Source of the DNA: Neorhizobium lilium
Lineage (GTDB): Bacteria > Pseudomonadota > Alphaproteobacteria > Rhizobiales > Rhizobiaceae
Direction: 5' to 3'
Length of the DNA: 64,000 nucleotides
Assembly (NCBI RefSeq): GCF_004053875.1
Contig: NZ_SBIP01000001.1
Coordinates: forward strand, 744,001-808,000
Part shown: piece by piece, positions 9,045 through 17,395 of the stretch
Layout: every line of letters starts with the position of its first letter
Numbering within the stretch: position 1 is the stretch's first letter
Made by a program: the position numbers and the translations under genes
Notes under the pieces: generated by a model
What the model was told of the DNA's origin: nothing
Seen by the model: only the letters and a program-made list of their open reading frames with translations
Databases searched by the model: none

Positions 9045-10646
9045 ATGTCTTTAAACCGTCGACATTTCAATCAACTGCTCCTCGCCACCTCCGCTGCAAG
9101 CCTGTTGCCTTCGCCATCCTTCTCCGCGAACCAGGCTTCGCCTACCTCGGGCGGCACGTTGAAGCTGCTCTACAAGGTTGACCCTGGCAACGCTCTGTTT
9201 GCGATCAACACCTCGTCCGGCACTGGCCAGGCCATTGGCCCCAAGATCGTCGAGGGTCTGCTGACATTCGGTTTCGACCTGACGCCGCAGCCCTTGCTCG
9301 CGACGGAATGGTCGGTTTCCGAGGATCACCTGCGCTACACGTTCAAGCTTCGCGCCAAGGTGAAGTGGCACGACGGCTGGGATTTCACCTCCGAAGACGT
9401 GGCCTTCTCGATATTCCGCCTGAAGGAAGCGCATCCGCGCGGCCGCATCACCTACCAGAACGTGATCGCCGTAGAGACGCCGGATCCGCTGACGGCGATC
9501 ATCGTCCTTTCCAAACCCGCCCCCTTCCTGATCGCCGCGCAATCTAGCTCGGAATCGCCGATCGTTCCGAAGCACATTTTCGAGAAGCTGAAGCCCGCCG
9601 ATGGCCAGACACTGGAAACGGCGATCGGAACCGGGCCGTTCAAGCTGAAGGAATGGACGCCCGGCAGCCACCTCATTTTTGAGCGCAATCCGGATTACTG
9701 GGATGCCGGAAAGCCTTATCTCGACCGTATCATCCTACGGATCATCACCGATCCAGCCGCCCGCGCAGTCGCTCTGGAAACGGGCGAGGTCGATATCGGC
9801 GACAGCCCAGTGCCGCTGGCCGACCTTGACCGGCTCAAGCAGAATCCGAACCTCGTGGTCGACACGACGACCTACGCCTATTCGGGCCCGCAGCAGCAGC
9901 TCTTCTTCAACTACGATACCGAAATCCTGCGAAAGAAAGATGTCCGGCTGGCAATCGCCAAGGCCATCAAGCCAGAGGAAATCGTCAACGTCGCCCTGTT
10001 CGGTTATGCGGAAGTATCGCCAAGCCCCGTCTCGACGGCACTCCCGAAATGGTATGACCAGAGCGTCAAGGCACATGACTATGACCCGAAGGAGGCCGAG
10101 CGGCTGCTCGATGCCGCCGGCTTCCCGCGCCAGTCGGACGGCAAGCGCTTTCATCTGCGGCTTACCTTCAATTCCTTCCTCGCCCAGGGTTATGCCGATG
10201 TCATCCGCAGCCAGCTCGAGAAGATCGGCATCGGTATCGAGATCAAGAAATACGACCTGCCGACATTCCTGAAGACGGTCTACACCGACCGCGCCTTCGA
10301 TCTGGTGGTCGAGTCTCTCTCCAATACATTCGATCCGACCCTCGGAATCCAGCGGGCCTATTGGAGCAAGAACTTCAAGATCGGCCTGCCGTTTTCCAAT
10401 GCGGCCCATTACGACAATCCGCAGGCGGATACCCTGCTCGAAGCCGCAGCCATCGAGCCGGACGAAAAGAAGCGGTGGGAATTGTGGAGCAAGTTCCAGC
10501 ATCTCATCCATGACGAGGTCGCCTCCGTCGATCTCGTCGCTGCCGGCAGCCAGATCGTTGCAAGCCGTAAAGTGAAGAATTTCGTCACCGGCGCACAAGG
10601 CATCAACTGGAGCTTTGGCGATCTGTGGCTCGATCCGAATTCATGA
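9045..10646 (+). CDS. ABC transporter substrate-binding protein, family 5
   Basis: A 533-residue family-5 periplasmic binding protein with a Tat-like N-terminus (NRRHFNQLLLATSAASLL) and a normal family length. Diagnostic blocks are VKWHDGWDFTSEDVAFSIFR near residue 105, GTGPFKLKEWTPGSHLIFER near 195 and YWSKNFKIGLPFSNAAHYDN near 440. AGGAG lies eight bases before the ATG. It is the most similar of the three to the protein at 663-2252. Its stop overlaps or abuts the start of the downstream acyl-CoA-dehydrogenase-like gene, so the two are co-transcribed. This pairs ligand capture with an FMN-dependent oxidation. No membrane component is encoded nearby. Ligand unknown. Confidence 0.9.
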   Translation: MSLNRRHFNQLLLATSAASLLPSPSFSANQASPTSGGTLKLLYKVDPGNALFAINTSSGTGQAIGPKIVEGLLTFGFDLTPQPLLATEWSVSEDHLRYTFKLRAKVKWHDGWDFTSEDVAFSIFRLKEAHPRGRITYQNVIAVETPDPLTAIIVLSKPAPFLIAAQSSSESPIVPKHIFEKLKPADGQTLETAIGTGPFKLKEWTPGSHLIFERNPDYWDAGKPYLDRIILRIITDPAARAVALETGEVDIGDSPVPLADLDRLKQNPNLVVDTTTYAYSGPQQQLFFNYDTEILRKKDVRLAIAKAIKPEEIVNVALFGYAEVSPSPVSTALPKWYDQSVKAHDYDPKEAERLLDAAGFPRQSDGKRFHLRLTFNSFLAQGYADVIRSQLEKIGIGIEIKKYDLPTFLKTVYTDRAFDLVVESLSNTFDPTLGIQRAYWSKNFKIGLPFSNAAHYDNPQADTLLEAAAIEPDEKKRWELWSKFQHLIHDEVASVDLVAAGSQIVASRKVKNFVTGAQGINWSFGDLWLDPNS

Positions 10647-10657
10647 CAGGAGTGACA

Positions 10658-11920
10658 ATGACCGATACGACGCATGCCTGGGGCAGGCCGCCGAGCGGGA
10701 GGTTCAATGCCGTCGCCGCAAAATTCCGGCCTGTCTTCGCGGAAATTCGTGCCGGCGCGGCCAAGCGGGATCACCAGCGGGAACTGCCGTTCGATGCCGT
10801 TGCGGCGCTTCGCCAGGCCGGCTTTTCAAAACTGCGCCTGCCGGTGGAGAATGGTGGCCTCGGATTGACCCTGCCCGAGCTTTTCGGCCTCGTCATCGAA
10901 TTGGGGGAGGCAGATCCGAACCTCGCCAACATTTTTCGCGCCCATCATGGCTTCGTTGAGGACTTGCTAAACACCGGGGCGGAGCATCGCGGTTGGCGCG
11001 ATGCCTGGTTGGAGCGCGTCGGCAAGGGAGAAACCATCGGAAGCGGCTTTTCGGAGACCGGCAACAACACGCTCGGTTCACACTCGACGCAGATCATCCG
11101 CGAGGGCGACATCTGGCGGCTGGAGGGTAAAAAATTCTACACCACCGGCTCGCTTTATTCCGACTGGATCCACATCGCGGCGATTGACGGGGATGGCACC
11201 GTCGTCGGGGCCCTGGTGCCGACAAAAGCGGCGGGTGTCGAGATTGTCGACGATTGGGACGGCTTCGGGCAGGCGCTGACGGCAAGCGGGACTGCCCGTT
11301 TCACGCAGGTTGTCCTGCAACCCGACTTCATCAAGCCGAACGCGCTTCGCTTCAATTATGCGGCCGGTTATTTCCAGCTGATCCATCTTGCGACGCTGGC
11401 CGGCATCGGCCGGGCGGCAGCGGACGATCTCGCCGCACTGGTGGCGAGCCGCACGCGCGTTTACGGTCGCGGCAACGGTCAGCAGTCGGCGCAGGATCCT
11501 CAGGTGCTTCAGGTGGTCGGCCGCGTGCGGGCCGCCGCCTATGCAGCGGGCGCCATAGCTCTCAAGGCGGCAGAAGCGCTGCAGGAGGCTTATGAGGCCA
11601 ATCTTTCCGGCAACGAGGCACGCATCGCACTCGCCATTCGGGATTCGGATCTCGATGTCAGCCAGGCGGTCACGCCGGTCACGTCTCTGATCCTAGACGC
11701 GACAACCGGGCTTTTCGACGCGCTTGGTGCCTCGGCCACCAAACGCAGCCAGTCGCTCGACCGTCATTGGCGCAATGCCCGCACGATCTCGTCCCACAAC
11801 CCGCGCATCTACCATGATCGGCTTATCGGGGATTTTGCCGTCAACGGCGCGGTGCCGGACGGCATAGGCGGCGTCGGCACACTGACCTCGACACCAGCAA
11901 CTAAAACAGAAGACGCATGA
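10658..11920 (+). CDS. acyl-CoA-dehydrogenase-fold flavin monooxygenase (SfnB/DszC-like)
   Basis: A 420-residue acyl-CoA dehydrogenase family protein of the sulfur-acquisition (SfnB) or dibenzothiophene monooxygenase (DszC) type. Visible blocks are GFSKLRLPVENGGLGLTLPE near residue 60, GSGFSETGNNTLGSHS near 130, LEGKKFYTTGSLYSDWIHIA near 155 and DDWDGFGQALTASGT near 200. The C-terminal half carries DRHWRNARTISSHNPRIYH, typical of the monooxygenase subgroup. I chose ATG 10658 with GGAG at 10649-10652; an alternative ATG at 10643 would overlap the upstream stop. It is translationally coupled to the binding protein before it and to an LLM-monooxygenase remnant after it (ATGA overlap at 11917). 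The substrate is probably an organosulfur compound, by inference. Confidence 0.82.
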   Translation: MTDTTHAWGRPPSGRFNAVAAKFRPVFAEIRAGAAKRDHQRELPFDAVAALRQAGFSKLRLPVENGGLGLTLPELFGLVIELGEADPNLANIFRAHHGFVEDLLNTGAEHRGWRDAWLERVGKGETIGSGFSETGNNTLGSHSTQIIREGDIWRLEGKKFYTTGSLYSDWIHIAAIDGDGTVVGALVPTKAAGVEIVDDWDGFGQALTASGTARFTQVVLQPDFIKPNALRFNYAAGYFQLIHLATLAGIGRAAADDLAALVASRTRVYGRGNGQQSAQDPQVLQVVGRVRAAAYAAGAIALKAAEALQEAYEANLSGNEARIALAIRDSDLDVSQAVTPVTSLILDATTGLFDALGASATKRSQSLDRHWRNARTISSHNPRIYHDRLIGDFAVNGAVPDGIGGVGTLTSTPATKTEDA

Positions 11921-12176
11921 GCAATACCACCGGCTATCTCGCACCAGCATGGAAATACCGAAGCGGAACGCGGCATGACATCAATGATCCGGCCTACTAC
12001 AGGGCCTCGACGGAACTGGCGCATCGTTGATCGTCAACGTCGTGTCATCCTTCAATCCGAGTGTGGCCGCCAATTTCGGTAGTGAGCCTCTGCCGCCACG
12101 CAGCGAACGTTATGCAAGGACATCCGAATTCCTCGACGTCGCCAAAAAACTCTGGTCGAGCTGGGCGCCGCGAGGG
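11917..12176 (+). pseudogene. LLM-class monooxygenase (NtaA/DszA type), decayed remnant
   Basis: An ATG overlapping the upstream stop (ATGA) opens a 37-codon frame (LAPAWKYRSGTRHDIND, then PAYYRASTELAHR). This resembles the first 50 residues of NtaA/DszA monooxygenases and ends in a stop at 12028-12030. Immediately after, in another frame, comes an internal LLM block (IVNVVSSFNPSVAANFG, then YARTSEFLDVAKKLWSSWAP). In intact relatives these blocks are about 80 residues apart, and several hundred further residues should follow. It has lost its middle and its 3' two thirds. Confidence 0.65.
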
Positions 12177-12395
12177 CGAGGTGCCGAGGACCGGTTCTGG
12201 GATGCGGCAAGTGCCCAGGCTGGCACATCCGAAGGCGGAAACGACCTTGCGGCTCTGCTAGCGCTACAACCTTACCCGCGAGCGCCACGCCCGTTGCAGA
12301 TATCGGTATTCTTCAGACCTCCGGCCTTATAAATAATCAGAGACAGGCTACCATTTTGATGCGGGCCGACCTTCTGATCGAACAGAGAGGCGTCG
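12177..12395. other. intergenic stretch, no gene recognised
   Basis: Sequence between the monooxygenase remnant and the stop of the ManD-type dehydratase. The remaining plus-strand frame (to 12332) loses similarity to any family after the KLWSSW block. It marks the end of the sulfur region and the start of the sugar-acid locus. Confidence 0.35.
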
Positions 12396-13622
12396 TTAGT
12401 AGTTCCAGAGTGTCCCATCCTCCAATCGCACAACAGGATGGCTGCCTGGCTTGTAACTGTAGCGCGCGGCTTCGTTTTCATCAAAAGCAACACCGAGTCC
12501 GGGGGCGTCGCTGACATAGAATAGGCCGTTCTCCAACCGGTGTTCTGATGGGAACAATGCATCGCATTCAGGCGTACCAAGGACGAGGTATTCCTGGATG
12601 CCAAAATTGGGCGCCCAAGCGTTCAGATGCGCCTGCGCCGCCATGGAGAGCGGTGAATGGCTTGGAGCACCATGGAACCCTGTCCTCACGTGATGCAGTG
12701 CCGCCAAATCTACAATGCGTTTGACGTGGGTGATGCCGCCCGCGTAGGTGACGGCAACGCGGATGAAGTCGATTAGCTCGTTCTCGATCAGCTTGTTGCA
12801 GTCCCAGATCGAGTTGAACACTTCGCCGATTGCGACGGGCACTGTGGAGTGATGACGCAGAAACTTGAGCGCATCCTGGTCGTCTGCAGGAGTTGGATCC
12901 TCCAGCCAGAAGAGGTCCACGGGCTCGACGGCTTTCGCAAATTCGGCCGCTTCCCGCGGCGTTAGCCTGTGATGGACGTCGTGCAGGATCTTAAGCTCCG
13001 GGCCGAACCGCTCACGGACCTGAGTAAGCGCTTTAGGCATATAGCGCATGTAGCGGCTGGTATCCCAGATCTCTACCTTCGGCCGGATGCCGGTGTAGTC
13101 GGTGATGTAATTTTTTACATCGCCTTTTTTTTCTGGTACGGCGTAGCCGGCCTTCGGCATCCCGGGGATGCCGCACTGGACGCGAATGGCTTTGTAACCC
13201 TGCTCCACATACCAGGAGATGGAATCCATCAGGTCTTCGAGATCGGCACCTGTGGCATGTGCATAGACCAGCGCGCCTTCACGGCTTTTGCCTCCGAAAA
13301 GCTGATAAAGGGGCATATTTGCGAGTTTGCCCTTGATGTCCCACAGTGCCATATCAATGGCACCGAACGCCGCCATAGCGATAGGGCCGCGCCGGAAGTA
13401 GGCCCCTCGGTAGAAAAACTGCCAGATGTCCTCACTGTTGCGCGGATCCATCCCGATCAGGTTTGGAATGAGATAGTCCTTCAAATAGGCAGCAGGCAGG
13501 GTCTCGCGGTTGTTCAGTGTTGCGTCACCGAGACCGCAGATGCCCTGATCTGTCTCGATCTTCAGGGTCACGTAGTTCTTCGCAGGACCGCCGACGAACA
13601 CTTTGGCATCGGTAATCTTCAT
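12396..13622 (-). CDS. manD: enolase-superfamily dehydratase, ManD (D-mannonate dehydratase) type
   Basis: A 408-residue mandelate-racemase-subgroup enolase-superfamily enzyme of the ManD family, close to the usual 402-405. The three Mg-binding acids are visible as LHDVHHR, FWLEDPTPADD and AIGEVFNS. The His in DVH and the GFHGAPSHSPLSMAAQAH block with its catalytic His are also present. ManD enzymes dehydrate D-mannonate, and in some members D-gluconate, to 2-keto-3-deoxy-gluconate, so sequence alone cannot separate these activities. Start at 13620-13622 (MKITDAKVFVGG) has GGAG upstream; the longer frame adds an unrelated N-terminus. It is transcribed in the same direction as the ABC importer genes, suggesting a uronate/aldonate-related locus. 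Confidence 0.85.
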   Translation of the reverse strand: MKITDAKVFVGGPAKNYVTLKIETDQGICGLGDATLNNRETLPAAYLKDYLIPNLIGMDPRNSEDIWQFFYRGAYFRRGPIAMAAFGAIDMALWDIKGKLANMPLYQLFGGKSREGALVYAHATGADLEDLMDSISWYVEQGYKAIRVQCGIPGMPKAGYAVPEKKGDVKNYITDYTGIRPKVEIWDTSRYMRYMPKALTQVRERFGPELKILHDVHHRLTPREAAEFAKAVEPVDLFWLEDPTPADDQDALKFLRHHSTVPVAIGEVFNSIWDCNKLIENELIDFIRVAVTYAGGITHVKRIVDLAALHHVRTGFHGAPSHSPLSMAAQAHLNAWAPNFGIQEYLVLGTPECDALFPSEHRLENGLFYVSDAPGLGVAFDENEAARYSYKPGSHPVVRLEDGTLWNY

Positions 13623-13784
13623 GGGACCGTCTCCGTTGAAATGTGTGCTTCGTTTGAGTGAGACACATTCCGTCCAGTTGATGTTTTTGCGCATCGACCG
13701 CTCAATCTGCGATCCTGCTATTCGAAAGAGTTGGCATTGGAACCGTTGATGCGCATCAATGACTTCGAGCCGGTGAGTTCTCGT

Positions 13785-14534
13785 TCAGGCAGCGATATCA
13801 AGCTTGCTGCTTGCAATCAGTTCGAAAGTATATTCGTGTGTTGCCCGTCCATGACGAAGATCGGTTGCGGTCAGTTCCTCGAGCACCTTGCCCGATTGCA
13901 TGACAGCAACGCGGCTGCACATATGCGCCACCACTGCCAAGTCATGGCTCACAAGGATGTAGGTCAGTCCCATCTCCTTTCGTAAATCGGCAAGCAAGTT
14001 GAGAATTTCGGCCTGCACAGATACATCCAGCGCCGATGTCGGTTCATCAAGCAGGACGACATCGGGCTTGAGGATAAGGGCACGCGCAATTGCAACACGC
14101 TGCCTTTGCCCTCCGGATAGCTGGTGTGGGAAACGTTCGGCGAAGCTCGGACTGAGACCGACGGCACGTAGCGCATCGGCAATTTTTGCCGTCGAGCGTT
14201 CCATACCCTGGGCACGTAGCGGCTCCGAAAGGGCCAGGCCAATCGTGTGGCGGGGATGCAGCGTCCCATACGGATCCTGGAACACCATCTGCACTGTCCG
14301 GCAATCCGCGCCCTTGCGGACCTGGGGTGCCGGGCGGCCTGCAATCTCGACCTTACCGGTCCAGGCGGTTTCAAGGCCACCGATACAGCGAAGTAGGCTG
14401 GACTTTCCACACCCGCTCTCGCCGACGATGCCGTAAGTTTCTCCCTCTGCCACCGAAAACGATAGCCCGGCCAGGGGCTGGACACGATGATGGCCGCGTC
14501 CGAACGACAGTTCGAGATTTTGAACGTCGATCAT
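13785..14534 (-). CDS. oligopeptide/dipeptide-type ABC transporter ATPase (DppF-like)
   Basis: A 249-residue ATPase with Walker A GESGCGKSS near residue 37, Q-loop in MVFQDPYG, signature [15 protein letters not shown] near 140, Walker B VVLLDEPTSALD and an H-loop in LVSHDLAVV. The ATG (14532-14534) overlaps the stop of the preceding ATPase gene, giving translational coupling. It forms the second nucleotide-binding subunit of an Opp/Dpp-type importer with the four genes upstream. It is slightly short for DppF because it lacks the usual C-terminal oligopeptide-transporter extension. Confidence 0.9.
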   Translation of the reverse strand: MIDVQNLELSFGRGHHRVQPLAGLSFSVAEGETYGIVGESGCGKSSLLRCIGGLETAWTGKVEIAGRPAPQVRKGADCRTVQMVFQDPYGTLHPRHTIGLALSEPLRAQGMERSTAKIADALRAVGLSPSFAERFPHQLSGGQRQRVAIARALILKPDVVLLDEPTSALDVSVQAEILNLLADLRKEMGLTYILVSHDLAVVAHMCSRVAVMQSGKVLEELTATDLRHGRATHEYTFELIASSKLDIAA

Positions 14535-15415
14535 CGTACAGTCTCCGAAGGAATATCGATTGCCCACGAGGGGTCGCGCGTCATCACCGGCAAGCGCGAC
14601 TGCTCCAGGTCAAGCCGCGGCAGGCTGGCAAGCAAGCCTTGGGTATAGGGGTGTCGTGCCTGCCGCAGTTCCTTTGCCGCAAGGCTTTCAACGATCTGGC
14701 CTGAATACATGATCAGCAGCCGGTCGCAGAAATCCTGTGCCAAGTTTAGATCATGGGTGATGAAGATCAGTCCGATCCCATGCGACGAGACCAAGCGGTC
14801 AAGCAATTCGAGAAGCTTTCCGCGCACCGTCACGTCGAGCGCCGACGTCGGTTCGTCTGCAATGATGATCTTTGGATTGGCCGCTAGGGTAGAGGCGATC
14901 ATGACGCGCTGACCCATGCCGCCCGAAACCTGATGCGGGTAGAGATCGTAGACGCGTTCGACGCCACGGATCTCGACACTTTCCAGCAAATCGAGCACTT
15001 TCTTCCGCCGCGCACTGCCGCGTAGTTTGAGATGCAGGGACACGGCTTCACCGATCTGGTCGCCGATCCGCATCGTCGGATCCAACGCATATTTTGGATC
15101 CTGCATGATCATCGAGATCCGGCTGCCGCGGATGGCCAGCATGTCCCGTTCCGATGCGTTGCGGAGATCCGTTGTTTCGAACTGCAGCGCATCGGCAGAA
15201 ATTTCAGCGACCGATGGCAGAAGTTTGAGGATGGCGCGACCGAGCGTCGATTTTCCCGAACCGGATTCCCCGACGATGCCCAGCTTCTCATGAGAGAGAT
15301 CGAAGCTGACATTCCGAAGAGCCCGCGTTGCGTCGGGAGACTGACCGAACCGCACGCTGAGGTTTCTGACGCGTAAAAGCGGAGGGGTGACGCGAGTGAC
15401 GTTGGAAATTGACAT
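14531..15415 (-). CDS. oligopeptide/dipeptide-type ABC transporter ATPase (DppD-like)
   Basis: A 294-residue ATPase with Walker A GESGSGKST near residue 46, MIMQDPKYALDP Q-loop, Walker B IIIADEPTSALD and H-loop FITHDLNLA. The signature is VSGGMGQRVMIAST, with GMGQ in place of the usual GQRQ, as often seen in DppD subunits. The C-terminus has the peptide-transporter tail (GQIVESLAAKEL, RHPYTQGLLASLP). I chose ATG 15413-15415 (MSISNV) because AAGGG lies just upstream; a longer frame overlaps the permease gene. It acts as one half of the ATPase pair in the five-gene importer. Confidence 0.9.
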   Translation of the reverse strand: MSISNVTRVTPPLLRVRNLSVRFGQSPDATRALRNVSFDLSHEKLGIVGESGSGKSTLGRAILKLLPSVAEISADALQFETTDLRNASERDMLAIRGSRISMIMQDPKYALDPTMRIGDQIGEAVSLHLKLRGSARRKKVLDLLESVEIRGVERVYDLYPHQVSGGMGQRVMIASTLAANPKIIIADEPTSALDVTVRGKLLELLDRLVSSHGIGLIFITHDLNLAQDFCDRLLIMYSGQIVESLAAKELRQARHPYTQGLLASLPRLDLEQSRLPVMTRDPSWAIDIPSETVR

Positions 15416-15416
15416 G

Positions 15417-16313
15417 TCAGCCCTTTCTCGGGTCGAGCGCATCACGTAGCGCATCGCCGATCAGGTTGAAGGAAAGACTGGTGATCAGGATAGCCACACC
15501 CGGAAATGCAGCGACCCACCAATGGTCGATCATCACCTTTCGCCCGGTCGAGATCATCGTGCCCCATTCGGCGCTTGGCGGTTGCGCGCCGAGACCAAGA
15601 AACCCGAGGCCGGCCGCCGTCAGGATGACCGCAGCCATGCTCAGTGTCACCCTCACGATGATCGAAGGCATGCAGAGGGGCACGACATGCGCGAAAATGA
15701 TCCGGAACGACGAGGCCCCGTACATGCGGGCGGCGGCGATGAAGTCGGAATTGCGGATGGTCAGGGTTTCGGCTCGCGCAAGGCGCGCAATTGGCGGCCA
15801 GGCGGTAAGTGCGATCGCCAGCACCGCGTTTTCGGTGCCAGCGCCAAGTGCCGCGACAAAACCGAGCGCCAGTACGAGCGACGGCAGGGCCAGAAAAATG
15901 TCCACGATGCGCATCAGTACCTTGTCGACCCAGCCACCGAAATAGCCAGCGCAGACACCGATGATGAGACCGATTGGCGCGACGAGGACTGACACCGAAA
16001 CGACGATCAGCAGCGTCGTGCGGGAACCGTAAAGCAACCGGCTGAAAACGTCGCGACCAAGCTCGTCAGTCCCAGCGAAATGCGCGGCGCTTGGCGGAAG
16101 CAGTGTCGAGGTCAGCGACTGCAGATAGGGATCATAAGGCGCGATCAGCGGTGCCAAGACGGCCAGAATGGCGAGGACGCAGACAACGCCGAGCCCCAGC
16201 ATGCCCGACAGGTCGGTGCGGAAGACGCGCCAGAACGACAGCAGGCGGGCGGTCTGCAGGACCTCAGGCGGTAGGGTGGCAGGGCCTGCCTTTTCGGCAA
16301 TACCATGAAGCAT
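15417..16313 (-). CDS. oligopeptide/dipeptide-type ABC transporter permease (DppC-like)
   Basis: A 298-residue inner-membrane permease with the DppC/OppC N-terminal segment (first helix VVCVLAILAVLAPLIAPYDP) and the GTDELGRDVFSRLLYGSRTT block near residue 90. The BPD-type EAA-like loop is IAAARMYGASSFRIIFAHVV, and the protein ends DALRDALDPR. About six hydrophobic segments are visible. Start ATG 16311-16313 overlaps the stop of the upstream permease (TGATG). It partners with the DppB-like subunit upstream. Confidence 0.9.
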   Translation of the reverse strand: MLHGIAEKAGPATLPPEVLQTARLLSFWRVFRTDLSGMLGLGVVCVLAILAVLAPLIAPYDPYLQSLTSTLLPPSAAHFAGTDELGRDVFSRLLYGSRTTLLIVVSVSVLVAPIGLIIGVCAGYFGGWVDKVLMRIVDIFLALPSLVLALGFVAALGAGTENAVLAIALTAWPPIARLARAETLTIRNSDFIAAARMYGASSFRIIFAHVVPLCMPSIIVRVTLSMAAVILTAAGLGFLGLGAQPPSAEWGTMISTGRKVMIDHWWVAAFPGVAILITSLSFNLIGDALRDALDPRKG

Positions 16314-17371
16314 CAGCGTGTCCTTGGATCGAGTATCTTGTAAAGAATATCGCTCACCAGGTTCAGCCCGAGGAAGATCGAACCGATCACCAAGGTGGCG
16401 GCCATGACGGCGTTCATGTCCCCGATCAGCAGGGCATTGGTGAAATACTGACCCAGTCCTGGCCACGCAAAGACCGACTCGATCAGCACCGTACCTTCCA
16501 GCAGGCCGCCATAGGCGAGTGCCAGCACCGTCAGCAGCTGCACCCGGATATTGCGAAACGCGTGGTTCCAGATTACCTGCCGGCGCGACAAGCCTTTCAC
16601 GCGCGCGGCGGTGACATATTCCTGGGTCAACTGGTCGAGCATGAAACTGCGCGTCATCCGGCCAATGAATGCGGTTGAACTGTAGCCGAGAATGCCTGCG
16701 GGCAGGACGAGATGGCTGATCGCATCCCAGAAGATCTCCGTCTCGCCAGCCAGCAGTGAGTCGATGGTGATGAAACCGGTTACCCTCGGCACCATATCCA
16801 TGTTGTAAAGGCTGATCTGGCCTGACCCGCCGACCCAGTGCAAGGCGGCGTAGAATACGATCAGCCCCATCAGGCCGAGCCAGAAGATCGGTGCCGAATG
16901 GCCCATCAGCATGACGATGCGAAGGATGTGATCGAGCGCTTTTCCACGGTTGACCGCGGCGGCGACGCCAAGTGGAATGCCAAGCAGCGCTCCGATGACG
17001 ATCGCTGTAGTTGCCAGCTCCACGGTTGCCGGAAACACCTGGAGGATGTCGCTCCAGACCAGGTTTCCGGTCAGGCGCGCCCGACCAAAATCTCCCTGCA
17101 GCGCATCTCCTGCGTAGATGAAGAACTGCTGGATCAACGGTTTGTCATAGCCCATTTCGCGGGCGACCTGCTGATAGGTTGAGGCGTCGGCCTGATCACC
17201 GACTATCAGAAGCACAGGGTCGATCGGCAAGATTCGCCCCATAAAGAAGATAATGATCAGCAGGCCGATAAAGGCGACCGCAATGCTGAGAATTGGGCCG
17301 CTCGCGGCGCTGGCCAGATCCCGAAGGTGCTGGCCACGCTGATCACGATGCGGAGAAGGAATGGCGGACAT
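16313..17371 (-). CDS. oligopeptide/dipeptide-type ABC transporter permease (DppB-like)
   Basis: A 352-residue permease with the expected DppB features: a first transmembrane helix near residues 25-48, a DKPLIQQFFIYAGDALQGDF loop near 95, the PAPIFWLG-like HSAPIFWLGLMGL segment, and an EAA loop EYVTAARVKGLSRRQVIWNH. It ends DILYKILDPRTR, the standard DppB terminus. It lies 24 bp downstream of the binding-protein gene and overlaps the DppC-like gene. With five tandem components this importer is complete. Confidence 0.9.
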   Translation of the reverse strand: MSAIPSPHRDQRGQHLRDLASAASGPILSIAVAFIGLLIIIFFMGRILPIDPVLLIVGDQADASTYQQVAREMGYDKPLIQQFFIYAGDALQGDFGRARLTGNLVWSDILQVFPATVELATTAIVIGALLGIPLGVAAAVNRGKALDHILRIVMLMGHSAPIFWLGLMGLIVFYAALHWVGGSGQISLYNMDMVPRVTGFITIDSLLAGETEIFWDAISHLVLPAGILGYSSTAFIGRMTRSFMLDQLTQEYVTAARVKGLSRRQVIWNHAFRNIRVQLLTVLALAYGGLLEGTVLIESVFAWPGLGQYFTNALLIGDMNAVMAATLVIGSIFLGLNLVSDILYKILDPRTR

Positions 17372-17395
17372 ATCCGCTCCTTTCGGCTGTTATTT

